Part shown: positions 1-9,922 of the stretch, one piece after another
Numbering within the stretch: position 1 is the first letter of the stretch
Layout: every line of letters starts with the position of its first letter
Assembly: GCA_947044365.1 (NCBI GenBank)
Contig: OX345637.1
Coordinates: 5,938,501 to 6,002,500, forward strand
DNA length: 64,000 nt
Direction: 5' to 3'
Source: Petrosia ficiformis
Lineage: Eukaryota > Porifera > Demospongiae > Haplosclerida > Petrosiidae
Notes under the pieces: model-generated
What the model saw: the letters and a program-made list of their open reading frames with translations, nothing else
Database searches by the model: none
Told to the model about the DNA's origin: nothing
Position numbers and translations under genes: made by a program

Positions 1-429
1 TTTAATAAAATTATTGACGTTTTAATCTGGCGATTATCACTTGATTCACACCACCTACTTGTATCACAAATATTTGAATCTTTGCTTACTTGTGTGGTGA
101 ATCGCGGTCTCCAGATGATGGTAGAAGGCCGGAATCCAGGATGCTTCACAGCCTTTGTTAAAGCCTTTTTTTTTATTACTAATGCTGTTTTTTAATGTAC
201 GAAGTCATGTGATCAATTAATACGCTGAGCAATCTAATTGGAGATTACATGATTCAGGTAATAAACGTCACTGCGACAGGAATGTTGGGCCCAAGTTACC
301 AAACTGTTTTTCACCATGGGGTGTGACAGTCTGGGGATGAGTCTACCACTACTTCAACTGTACTTGATTTCAAGGCTTGATTCAACAGAGATAGCCTTAA
401 AACAAGATGAGTTATGTTTCCATGTACTC
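1..429. other. gene-free AT-rich stretch
   Basis: No supported gene. A short open frame near 316-516 runs into repeat sequence and shows no recognisable motif. Confidence 0.5.
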
Positions 430-720
430 ATTTACTACCAGAAGTCTTCTGAAAGTGGTGAAATGGCAATTGTGAGTTGTAAAAATTCTTATAACTTTAT
501 AACCGAAAGGTTTTAGAAAAAGCCTGTCTTTTATTTTGATCCTTGTATAATGTTACTACTTTTGGTAGTTCGATCAAAGTCCTAATATAGTTAGTTGTCC
601 AGAAATTTTGTTCATAAACCGACAGACAGACAAAACACTACTCGTCCCCTAGACTCGTACCCAGCTGCACCCACTACAATTGTGAGTGCAGCTGTAGAGG
701 AGACTACAGATTACAGTAGA
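430..720 (+). repeat. diverged copy of the ~870-bp repeat family
   Basis: The stretch carries the phrase ataactttataaccgaaag and then a cagacagacaaaac tract. The same elements occur in the same order near the right ends of the two nearly identical copies at 21.3-22.2 kb and 32.3-33.2 kb. This copy is much more diverged and only the right part is recognisable. Confidence 0.5.
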
Positions 721-939
721 CCCAAAAAAGTATAGTGCTTCCACTAATCAAAATACAAAACATGTATAACAAAGCATTAGATATATGTATTCTGAACAAC
801 CAACTAATTGTGCAATTGTACTAACCAATAAATTTTGTTATTTTAACCATTTTGTTTTTGCTGGGCTGTAATTGTTCACTAAACTACATCACTAGGCAGT
901 ATCATTGTTATTAAGGTTGTATGCTGTTTTGTTACTATA

Positions 940-1206
940 GAGCAATTCCATGCCGATTCATTCAACACAAAAAAATGAGCACCCCTTCAGATTTCCTTGA
1001 AACTCAGGAATTATGTTCATTACCCCAAGGTATTATGTCACACACAATTTGGTACATTAATGTTGTATGGCTTCTAAATTACAGGGCCGTAAAAATTCAA
1101 AATTTTTAGTCCCCTTACTCAACATTTAAGGACATAACTTTATCACCATTTGAAATTAGATTACGGGACTTATACCAAATTATACCTAGAAAAAATCCCT
1201 ATCACG
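940..1206 (+). repeat. left arm of a ~265-bp inverted repeat pair
   Basis: From agagcaattcc to ccctatcac the sequence reappears in reverse complement at 3,936-4,201 with high identity, including atgagcaccccttcagattt. The short open frames in both arms are the same repeat read in opposite directions, so they are not genes. The arms could be long terminal inverted repeats of a ~3.2-kb element or two inverted insertions; no target duplication was found. Confidence 0.7.
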
Positions 1207-1574
1207 ATATCTTTTGTGGGCATGGTCACTAATTAAAAGGTCAGAGGTCATTAATTAAAATTTTTAATTAAGTACAAATAAAAACATCATTAATTTTTGT
1301 TGGTATTTCACAAATTAATTAATTTATGGGGTGTACTCTATAAATTTGGTGGTGGGACCATTATGGGATTAGAAGATATGGCTTCTTTTGTTTATGTGGG
1401 TGCACTAATTCATAGTAGTACTATTCATATTTTACCAATTTTACTGCCTTACTAGATTATGTAAGTCATGTTTGGAAGTAGTCTATTCACAATGTATATT
1501 TTAGACAGTATTATTATTAATACAATAAAGGACATATACAAAAGAATGCATTGTTCACAGGAGAGCTAGTTTTT

Positions 1575-1745
1575 CAGTGGCAAGTTGGTTTCTTTCTTGG
1601 TTAGTGTGTATGTACGCCCTGTAGCAGTTCTAGGATCAACTTTAATTAAAATGTGACTTGAAGGAACTGTGAGCACATCAGGAATGGTCGGGTACTTGTA
1701 CGAACAAGCTGGGCCTTGTGGATGCAAGAAGGTTACTTTGACTTC
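1575..1745 (-). pseudogene. transposon-derived protein fragment
   Basis: The minus strand encodes a coding-like stretch containing FLHPQGPACSYKYP, then TGRTYTLTKKE. It resembles a C-terminal segment I associate with transposon-linked hypothetical proteins of cnidarians and sponges. The open frame continues to 1853, but that part is the antisense of a LINE on the plus strand and is not counted. There is no start codon or neighbouring exon, so it is a remnant. Confidence 0.35.
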
Positions 1746-1750
1746 AGAAT

Positions 1751-2089
1751 TGATATGGCGATTGTCACTGAGACATGGCTTTGAAGTGACATCTTGGGTT
1801 CTGAAATCTTCATCCCATGTTATAATTCCGTTGTTGTTGATAAAAATCGCCATGGTGGTGGAGTTGCTATTTCTGTATCTTGCTCCATTCCTTTTAAGAA
1901 GCTGGAAACCCCCCCATCTTCTTTGGAACTAGTTTTATTGGAGTGCTTTCTTAACTCTCACCTAGTTATAGTTGCTGTGTAATTACGACCTCCTAACTCA
2001 AGTTATGACAGTCTGTTTGGTCTCCATGGTGTTATTTCTTCTCTAAGACCTCAAAATCTGGATTCTGTGTGGTGATTTTAATGAGTCTC
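1751..2089 (+). pseudogene. LINE retrotransposon fragment, apurinic endonuclease domain (part 1)
   Basis: Translation gives a TETWL motif, then SEIFIPCYN and DKNRHGGGVAISV, the usual order in the APE-type endonuclease of non-LTR retrotransposons. The frame has stops (one directly after TETWL, another near 1980). It reaches a GDFN-like motif at about 2073-2086, where a small DNA transposon is inserted. The frame is dead. Confidence 0.7.
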
Positions 2090-2551
2090 GTTATGTGCAG
2101 ACATTCTAATTAGTGGGCAAGGCCTGACACACCTGCATACTCCATATTCGGATCCGCATCAGTGACTATGATGTGAGGTAGTCGATAATAAATACGTCGA
2201 CTTATTTGTAAATACATCGACGTACTTATATATACTGCAACATACTTATACAATAATGTAAATCTCTCCCGACACAAACAACATGGATGATAACCCTAAC
2301 AATCCCAGGGCCTAAACTGGGGGGCTCTGCCCCCCAGACCCCCCCAGTGATCAATGAAAAAGAATGCAGACATAAAAGACAGCAAGTCAGTAATTCCGAC
2401 TGAGATCATTACCAAGCTCCTATGCCAGATCCTTAGTTAGCTTTGGAACCCCGGTCGTATCTACGACGGAAAGTATATGTACAGCTGAAACGGGCTTTTC
2501 TAACCTCATAATTGAAAAAGAACACATTTAATTAGGATGTCTGCACATAAC
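2090..2551. mobile_element. MITE, 462 bp, inserted in a LINE
   Basis: The ends are inverted: gttatgtgcagacattctaa on the left and, in reverse complement, gttatgtgcagacatcctaa on the right. LINE endonuclease homology stops at the left end and resumes right after the right end, so the insertion is nested. The interior has a G/C-rich hairpin near 2,320-2,350. An imperfect gagtc repeat flanks it, so the target duplication and superfamily are uncertain. Confidence 0.7.
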
Positions 2552-2790
2552 AAGAGTCGATTTTAATATCGATTATTCTGGAAGCTATTGCGACATCCTG
2601 AACAACCTTCAAACTGCCTTTGGTTTGTCTCAAATTGTTAAAGATCTAATTAAAACTAATGCAGCCTACCATTCTTTTTTTATTGTGTTCCTAGGTTATG
2701 GAATAGTTTACCTTCGTTGGTTGTAAATAGTTTATCAGTTAGTTCTTTTAAAATTAATCTTAAAAAATTCTTGCCTATATTGTATTAGTT
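2552..2790 (+). pseudogene. LINE retrotransposon fragment (part 2, deleted)
   Basis: Endonuclease-like sequence resumes with DFNIDYSG. It then jumps to a segment reading RLWNSLPSLV followed by SVSSFKINLKKF, which is typical of the extreme C-terminus of LINE reverse transcriptase proteins. The reverse transcriptase domain between them is missing, so the copy has a large internal deletion. Confidence 0.65.
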
Positions 2791-3935
2791 GTACATAGTG
2801 ATTTATTGTTATTTTTACTATTATAAATATAATTATAATGTATTATTTATATCAGTAGCTTATGAGCGCCGCGAAGGAGCGTCAAACTGCAGTAACCATC
2901 TGTTGTCGAATCACACTTTCAGCAAAACTCCGAATATGGTCAAAATGATGGGTTTTAGATAAGTGTTCCGAAGTGGGTGGGCAATTATTAGAATCTAGTC
3001 AATGTCGAGCGAACTCGTGCAGAAGAACATTCAAGCCCACAGTCATAAGCAGATTCGTTATTTAGTAGAGATAAAATAGCAATCAAAAGAACAAATGCAC
3101 AGATTTCTGGGATGGAAAATTTCAAATAGGACACTTCAAACTAACTGGAAGCCCAAAACGCAAGTTTTACAAGCCAAAAAGGAACTCGAAAAGAAAGTTT
3201 TAAATACAAGGAGGTATCAAATCCTGCTCCAGGTAACAAACTAATCATCATGCACTTATTTCAATAGAGATATTGCTTTTGTTGTTGTCTATTAATAGTC
3301 CTTTTGTACATCCTGTAGAATCAACACACTGACAGCATTTTGACACTTTTGTTATTTGGTAGCACCTATCCTTTGCTGACTATACTAGTATTCTTTCTGT
3401 CTGGAAAAGAAGTGGGGTTTATACAGACTCATCTCGTCAGACGCACACGATCGATAGTCGATTTATAATAATTTTAATAATAGATTTATTTTTTATTTAA
3501 ATAAACACTGTCATGCCTACTTAAATCACTTACGTTAAGCAGTTTACAAAGGTTTTCCATATAAGGCAGTTTGCAAAGGTGTGATTCGACAACAGATGGT
3601 TTGCAAAACATATTGGAGTTTGACCATACTGGTTGAGGGATTAGTACTGGAAGTACTGGTTGATTGGGATGTGAACCAAGCCATTAAAAAAAAACAGTTC
3701 ACATAGACACTTGACTTGACTATACTATAGTTTTGTCAGCTGCAAAATGCAAATTGCAAAGTGCGTGCACATGCATTAATAATTAAAATTTTTTAATAAA
3801 AATTAATTAAAGTTAAATGATTTATTTAATTAACATTAATAAATGGGCGTGGTTACTGTATCGATATTGTCTGTTCAAATTGTTCGATACGATACTCTAA
3901 CAATATAATCTCGATATATAGACCATCACTATCAT
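2791..3935. other. gene-free; short inverted repeats
   Basis: No gene is supported. The phrase aaccatctgttgtcgaatca at about 2,895 recurs inverted near 3,583-3,603, marking the ends of a ~700-bp possible foldback. The rest is AT-rich. Confidence 0.4.
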
Positions 3936-4201
3936 GTGATAGGGATTTTTTTAAAGGTATATTTTGGTATAAGTCCCGTAATCTAATTTCAAATGGTGAT
4001 AAAGTTATGTCCTTAAATGTTGAGTAAGGGGACAAAACATTTTGGATTTTTACGGCCCTGTAATTTAGAAGCCATACAACATTAATGTACCAAATTGTGT
4101 GTGACATAATACCTTGGGGTAGTGAACATATTTCCTGAGTTTCAAGGAAATCTGAAGGGGTGCTCATTTTTTGTGTTGATTTGGCATGCCGGAATTGCTC
4201 T
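3936..4201 (-). repeat. right arm of the ~265-bp inverted repeat pair
   Basis: Reverse complement of 940-1,206. The minus-strand open frame across it is the same repeat sequence seen in the left arm and is not a gene. Confidence 0.7.
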
Positions 4202-5488
4202 AATATAAACAGTGAATGGATTGTGGTTTTGATACTATTTATAGTAGTGAAGGTTACATGTAGTGTAAAAATTTGCAACCTTCACAGTACAACATCAGCA
4301 TTCATAAAGTTCAGGACAACCAAGTATTTGTTTTAATTATATCCTTTCTAATGTAAAGAGTGCCAAAATATTCAAATCACTGAAACTCATTAATAACTGA
4401 AACTCATTAATAACTGAAACTACTTGTTGAAACAACCAGAAAATTGAATTGGCATCGAAAAGGTATAAGATTTCACACTTTTTGCATTTTGACGTCTGAG
4501 CTCATTCAGGTAAAGTTTTATTACCAGCTCATGAATACACATAAGCACAGGTGTAGCCAGACCTGTAAGATTTGGTGGGCCAGGCAAAGTGGGACGAGAA
4601 ATGTTTTGGGTTGCGAGTGTGGTCTACCGCTCGTGGCCAGGCGAGTTGGAGCATTTTCCTCATCCTTAATGTGGAGGACTTCTAATAATATCTAGTATAT
4701 ATAATGCTTACTTCAAATTCTACCAAACCACCTTGCCATGTACACCCGTTTATTTTTCCAATGCATTCAATAGTAAGTGTGTTAATATCTCTTTGACACC
4801 CCTTATCCAGTCGTACCTATACAAAGAATGGGTAATAATAATTATATTCATCAAAGATAAGAACAGATGTAATGTTATAGTGTTTGTGCTATATGACAAG
4901 AATAGATATAGACTAGTACATACCACTGTAACAGCTTTCTAATACGATAGTGTCAACATGTGTGCAGAAAGCTGAAGATAGCCACTAAATTCATGGACAC
5001 CAATTATAATCATGTTTTTTTTTAAATCTGACCATTGCACAAAATGACCATCATTTTATGCAGGAAGTCGAAGAACATTGGTATCTCAGAAACACACAGT
5101 GATTGCTCTTTTTCTAATACTTCACGTACAAAATAAACCACTGAAATGAGCTTAAACATAAGTGTCCCATCGCATCATTCTGCACAAACTGTGTTATTTA
5201 TACATGTCATTACTCACTTCATCCCGCTTGATTGGTTCCTGATCAACAATACACTTGGGGTCACTATTGTAATGTTAAAGGTTTAGGTATATTGTTGTTT
5301 TTTAGAAGACAATATTAAATGATAACATACTTTAGTTTAAAATTAACAAGATCAGCAGTATAAACAGTTTACAGTTATCACATGCTATAGTCTATAGCTA
5401 TGAATATAATTAACAAGTCAGCACTGATGGTGAAACAAGAGATTAACTTATTAACTTGTTCAAATTTAAACTCAATCCTTTCTAGATG
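4202..5488. other. gene-free stretch
   Basis: No supported coding exon. It contains a 17-bp tandem near 4,387-4,421 (tcattaataactgaaac, about three copies) and a gtagccagacc motif shared with several short foldbacks elsewhere in the window. Confidence 0.4.
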
Positions 5489-5497
5489 TAAATTGTA

Positions 5498-6274
5498 TAG
5501 TCTGGCGAACCAACCTCTCCCCTATTTGAAAATCGGACGGTGGGGAGAGTCTGGTCACAATCGACACTGCCGTGTGTACTGCTAGAATGCAATTGTGGTT
5601 TCAAAGACACTCCTTCCTATCGTATCATGGCTACGATACGAGAGCCCGGAGAGGCTTGTGTATGCTGTGGGAAAGACACATTAAAAGGAAATCGGAGACT
5701 ATTGAATGCAGGAAATCTTCTCAGGGTATGGAAAGAGTTGTTTAAGCAGAAATGTGATGAGCTGAATGTAGATATAAATGCTGTACTTCACCGTGGCAGT
5801 TCGTTGTATGTGTGCAGAACTTGCTTTTCTGCTTTAGAGAGTTATTTGTAAAAGAAAAAAGCATTACTGCAAAACATGGAAAACAGTGGTGAAATAACAA
5901 GAACAATAGACGGTTCTCCATTGCAAATAATGTCAAAAGTCCATGGAAGACAAGCATAGCACAAGAAGAGAAACAAATACATCTTTCCCGCTTAAGAATC
6001 CAAGAACGACCTTTATTTGCTCATGTTTAAAGTTTCGATAACCAAGTCTCCTCGCTGCACTAATAGCGGCTTCCTTTTTGTATCTAAACTTTTAGCACAA
6101 CTAGCAGCCATCTTACTCAATCAAAATGAAACCGCACGTGGGCAGGGTAACGTATACTGTAATATGATTGGAACACAGGATTTAGTGCATGAGAACACGT
6201 GGCAGTGTCGATTGTGACCAGACTCTCCCTGCCGTTCGATTGTCAAAAAGGGGAGAGGCTGGTTCGCCAGACTA
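5498..6274. mobile_element. non-autonomous Mutator-like DNA transposon, 777 bp
   Basis: Long terminal inverted repeats of about 80 bp start tagtctggcgaacc on the left and end ggttcgccagacta on the right, with tctggtcacaatcgacactg deeper in each arm. The element is flanked on both sides by the identical 9-mer taaattgta (5489-5497 and 6275-6283). A 9-bp target duplication with long TIRs fits Mutator-like elements (known family behaviour). No transposase is present; the interior carries a small zinc-binding coding fragment. Confidence 0.85.
5630..5851 (+). pseudogene. zinc-binding (ZAD-like) N-terminal fragment inside the transposon
   Basis: From the ATG at 5630 the frame reads MATIREPGEACVCCGKD and ends YVCRTCFSALESYL at a stop. 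Two CxxC pairs (CVCC and CRTC) about 55 residues apart suggest a small zinc-binding domain like ZAD-type N-terminal domains. After the stop, coding-like lysine-rich sequence continues in another frame to about 5,960, suggesting a frameshift. It is probably a leftover or captured N-terminal exon of a larger protein. Confidence 0.5.
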
Positions 6275-6283
6275 TAAATTGTA

Positions 6284-6669
6284 TGCCTGCATGGTTATTG
6301 CAACTTCTATTAGCTGGCATCCAAGGGATGCTCTTTTTATCCTACCTGTAGTTGATCTCTTGTTTTATTATGATACTATGATGTGATTGTAACTTCAATA
6401 TAGCAACATCTTGCTATTCAGTTTGTGGCTATGTCTCATGTTTTGGCTGGTAGCCAATTAAATTTTGTACCAATGACATATATGATATAACATTTCTCCA
6501 CTATTAGGGTAAGCATAGGTTTGGGTATAGAAAATGGAGCTAAGGGTTTATAACAATGAAAGAGTTCACTCATAATACAATATCCACTTTAACATGTAAA
6601 TATATAAACATGGAATAGGAAATTGAAAAACCTGTAAGAAAGCTGGACATCTCGATCTGTGCACAACTA

Positions 6670-6701
<32 letters not shown>
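6284..6701. other. gene-free; TA microsatellite at the end
   Basis: No gene seen. It ends in a (TA)n run at about 6,672-6,701 that served as target for the Tigger element. Confidence 0.5.
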
Positions 6702-6708
<7 letters not shown>

Positions 6709-6900
6709 CGTTAGTATTATGGGACATTAGGTATTATGGGACACTTTGCTAGAATGAGTCCAAAGGTGCAGACATAAACTTACACGAGCAAGTACTACTA
6801 TTTGCACACAAAAACACCTTTCTACAATATTTTGAAAGTATTTTCTAGGTTTAAAGGGCACACGCATGCGCAATTATTGACAATGTGATGACAGTGAAGA

Positions 6901-8106
6901 ATGAGTGTTGTAAAGCGTAAAGAGTGGAGTCCTGAGAACATGAAAGCAGCTTTCCAGTACGTTAAAGAACAAAGAGGTTCCCTCAGGGAAGCTTCCAGAC
7001 TTCGTGGTGTACCTGTAGAAACTCTTAGGAGACGTGTAAATGGAATGGTTGACATGGATTGTAAGCCTGGACCGCCTACAATCTTCACTAGTGAGGAAGA
7101 AGATCTCCTTGTAAAGTACATAGTCAACATGGCTGACATGGGGTTTGGCCTATCCACTGATGATATTATGGCTTTAGCATTTTCAATTGCTGAAAGAACC
7201 CACAAAGAACATGTGTTCAAAAATGGTGTTGCAGGACGTGGGTGGTTTAATGGGTTTAGGTCTCGCCATCCTAGACTAGTATTACGTACTCCTCAACCCC
7301 TTTCATACTGCAGAGCTTTGAATTCTAACAAGTTTGTCATAGATGATTTTTTTGCAAAGCTAGGTGGAGTGTACGGACGACTCAACTTGATATCAAAGCC
7401 AATGTTGATATATAATGCAGATGAAACTGGGGTTGGTATTGTTACCAAGCCTGGCAAAGTTTTTGCTGAGATTGGTAGGCGTAATGTTTACACAATCACT
7501 GCTGCTGAACGAGGTAAAACCCATACAATTATGTCTTGTGTTTCAGCTTCCGGTAGTACCTTACCACCATTAATGGTTTATCCTCGTAAGAGGAGTGTTC
7601 CAGACAAAATGAGAGCAGGAGCTGTTGGTGGCACATTGTTTGAAGTTTCTGACAATGGCTGGTTTAACAAAGAAATTTTTCTAGTGTGGCTTCAACACTT
7701 CGTTGATTCGATTCCCCCTGTACGACCAGTTCTGTTGATCTTGGATGGTCACTCTTCACACGTAACTATTGAAGCAATTGAATTGGCAAGATCAAATGAT
7801 GTACACATGTTGTGTTTACCTTCACATACAACACATATACTACAGCCGCTAGATGTAGGTGTTTTCAAACCATTCAAAGCTGCATTTTCGAAAGCAAGTC
7901 ACCAATTCATAATGCAGAATCCAGGACGAGTCGTTACAAATGATGTACTAGCTTCTCTGGTTGGAGATGCCTGGCCACATGCTTTTACACCTCTAAATAT
8001 TATGGCAGGCTTCAAAAAGTGTGGAATATACCCTTTCAATCCAGGAGAAATTTTAGATCGTCAAGTAGCTCCTTCAAAAGCTGTCACCCACCGCCTCCTA
8101 TTTTGA
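6901..8106 (+). CDS. Tigger/pogo-like DDD transposase
   Basis: A 401-codon frame starts at the ATG 199 bp inside the left TIR. Residues 1-55 resemble a psq-type helix-turn-helix (AFQYVKEQRGSLREASRLRG). A Tc5/CENP-B-like helix-turn-helix segment follows, with GRGWFNGFRSRH. The DDE_1 catalytic core has aspartates at about 174 (YNADETG), 282 (LILDGHSSH) and 318 (LQPLDVGVFKP), a DD35D spacing typical of pogo/Tigger. The frame ends soon after CGIYPFNPGEIL. Homologous proteins usually continue into a C-terminal tail, which here lies one base back in another frame, so this frame is probably truncated by a 1-nt indel near 8,085-8,095. It is a mobile-element gene, not a host gene. Confidence 0.88.
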   Translation: MSVVKRKEWSPENMKAAFQYVKEQRGSLREASRLRGVPVETLRRRVNGMVDMDCKPGPPTIFTSEEEDLLVKYIVNMADMGFGLSTDDIMALAFSIAERTHKEHVFKNGVAGRGWFNGFRSRHPRLVLRTPQPLSYCRALNSNKFVIDDFFAKLGGVYGRLNLISKPMLIYNADETGVGIVTKPGKVFAEIGRRNVYTITAAERGKTHTIMSCVSASGSTLPPLMVYPRKRSVPDKMRAGAVGGTLFEVSDNGWFNKEIFLVWLQHFVDSIPPVRPVLLILDGHSSHVTIEAIELARSNDVHMLCLPSHTTHILQPLDVGVFKPFKAAFSKASHQFIMQNPGRVVTNDVLASLVGDAWPHAFTPLNIMAGFKKCGIYPFNPGEILDRQVAPSKAVTHRLLF

Positions 8107-8906
8107 ATTCACCAGAAGTGTCAGTGTTCTCTCCTGAGAAGCAATCTCTCTTTCAAAAACGTTACGAGGAAGGATATGATATGAATGACCCAGAATACAT
8201 GGTATGGTTAAGAATTAACCATTCAGATGAAGTTAATAGTGCTTCATCTTCTGTTTCATCAGCTTCCGCTACACTTAGTCATCAATCGAAGCAGTCGAAT
8301 GGATCCTCTTCGCATCAATCAAAGCAGTCAAATGAAACTTCTCATCAATCGAAGCAATCAAATGAATCTATACCCTCTTCATTAGATGTGATCAGTAAGA
8401 TTCTTCTCCTGCCACAGCCTCCTGAGAGGTCAAAGAAAGGAAGGAAACAAGCAGTCAACAAGACAACTGTATGCATCACAGAGGAAGACATTTTGTGTAA
8501 CTTGAAACAGAAGGAAGCAGATCGACTTGATAAAGAAGCTCAGAAGGAAAAACGAAAGAAAGATCGCGAGATCAAACAACATGAAAGAATTATGGAAAAG
8601 GAGGAGAAGAGAAAAACGAAGGAAGCTAAGAAAAAAGTAAGAGATGAAACAAAGTCTAAGAAAGGAACAAGGAAGAAGAATCAACCTAAAGCTTTAGTGG
8701 CAGAGTTTGACCAGTTGTGCATTGATGTTGACTCCTCTGAATCAGAACTGGCAGCCACCTGTCCAAATTGTGGCCTTGTATTTGATGAAGATAAGGATGA
8801 AACATGGATCTGCTGTGATAAGTGTGACTTGTGGTATGACTTGAAATGTTCCAATGTATCCATTGATGATATTCCAGAGTTCTATTTTTGTCCTAAATGT
8901 GTATAA
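8086..8906 (+). CDS. C-terminal tail of the Tigger transposase with degenerate PHD finger
   Basis: This frame overlaps the end of the transposase frame and continues it in the -1 phase. It reads SPEKQSLFQKRYEEGYDM and YMVWLRINH, then serine/glutamine repeats (SHQSKQSN three times), then a long charged Lys/Glu coiled-coil-like stretch (about 8,500-8,690), then a C-terminal PHD-like zinc finger (CPNCG, CCDKCDLWYD, FCPKC). The fifth zinc ligand, normally His in the WxH motif, is Asp here (codon gac where cac would give His). No slippery heptamer was found, so a recent indel is preferred over programmed frameshifting; the original protein would be one chain. Confidence 0.75.
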
Positions 8907-9195
8907 TTCATTATTTCAGTTTGTCTCATGATTCATGTTGTGTTCCAGAGTTCTACGTTTTGATTAAATGTAGTATTTCTGTTTGTCTCATAATTCATGT
9001 TCTGTCTCATAATTATCATTTAATGTACTACATTGCTAATTGACAGTTACTGGTCAATACCTCACTTAATTTTTCTGAACATTTTGAATGAAGAAATGGT
9101 AATACTGAGGAACTTAAATTTGAAAATTGAACTTGATATGTGTTTTAGAATACTTATTGCAAGCCATTAAAGTTAAGTGTCTCATAATAGCCACG

Positions 9196-9228
<33 letters not shown>

Positions 9229-9284
9229 ATTATATAATTATATATACATGTATATATAACAATACATACATGCATATTCCTCAC

Positions 9285-9520
9285 GGCTGGTCAAAGAGAT
9301 TTTCAAGACAGAGATGACAGTAGCGACAACCACACTCCAAAAGTTGATAAGGGTCCCTTAAAATCAATTGACAAAAAGGGCAAGTAAACGGATGTAGATC
9401 CGCCAACTCCTTCCCTGTCTTTGTATACAGAATAGCAGTACCAATGTTAAAGCCACCTTTTCGTTTCAGATTTTTGTTTACAGTTGAACTGCTGAATGAA
9501 TCTCTTGGACTGTACGCCAT
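9285..9520 (-). CDS. first coding exon of a TRAF-like RING protein
   Basis: The minus-strand ATG at 9518-9520 opens MAYSPRDSFSSS. About 45 residues on is a RING/TRAF-type zinc-binding motif: CPFCQLILRDPYQLLECGCR followed by YCHLCL. The spacing fits TRAF N-terminal RING fingers (E3 ligase or adaptor domain), but the usual His of CGH is Cys. The frame reaches TGA a few codons on, yet a good donor (gtgagg) lies at 9279-9284, so I read this as an exon ending in phase 2. No continuing exon was recognised at lower coordinates, where a 2.5-kb Tigger element sits only 80 bp away. It could be intact with a distant second exon, or an orphan exon. Confidence 0.55.
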
Positions 9521-9922
9521 TATCAATAATGATCAAAAATATATATAGTCACTACTGTAACATTCTTGCGGGTACTTGAGTTTGCTTCGTGTAACGTATC
9601 GTCTGGAATCTTTCCGTAATCTGAGTTTGTACACATCCGTAAATTTATGTATGAATCTGACGTGCAAGGCAACGGTCAGTTTCTGTTAAGAATAATCATG
9701 AAGATTCGTAAATGTAATCACTGTGTAACAGAGGAGATTCTGAAACTAATCTGAACTGAATATGTTTGATTTTAATGGCCATTATTATTAACAATAACTT
9801 GTTTAAATGTTCAAAAATAATGAAAACTGACAACTGATGTATGTGTGTATATATTATATATATAGTATTAGGTCAATAAAGAAGAAAAATTAAAATCAAC
9901 AGTGAACTAATATACAAATAAG
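9521..9922. other. intergenic, no feature seen
   Basis: AT-rich spacer between the RING exon start and the stop of the transposase-derived gene, both on the minus strand. It may hold the promoter of the RING exon, but no specific site can be supported. Confidence 0.35.

Larger units (their letters stand above)
6702..9202 (+). mobile_element. Tigger/pogo-family DNA transposon, 2.5 kb
   Basis: The left end starts gggtaggcgttagtattatg and the right end in reverse complement starts gggtaggcgtggctattatg, giving about 24-bp imperfect terminal inverted repeats. Both ends abut TA in a (TA)n tract, as expected for TA target duplication of the Tc1/mariner-pogo superfamily. The left end holds a second copy of tattatgggaca, probably a transposase-binding repeat. 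The element encodes a DDD transposase and a PHD-finger tail, and it is essentially full length. Confidence 0.9.

Noticed and set aside
920..1109. A conserved small gene shared between 0.9 kb and 4.1 kb
   Set aside because: The similarity extends beyond the frames as a 265-bp inverted repeat; the frames differ in length and lack other support.
1746..1853. N-terminal part of the minus-strand frame at 1,566-1,853
   Set aside because: It is antisense to LINE endonuclease sequence, which explains the open frame.
8085..8106. Programmed -1 ribosomal frameshift in the Tigger gene
   Set aside because: No canonical X XXY YYZ slippery heptamer in the overlap; a simple 1-nt indel is more likely.
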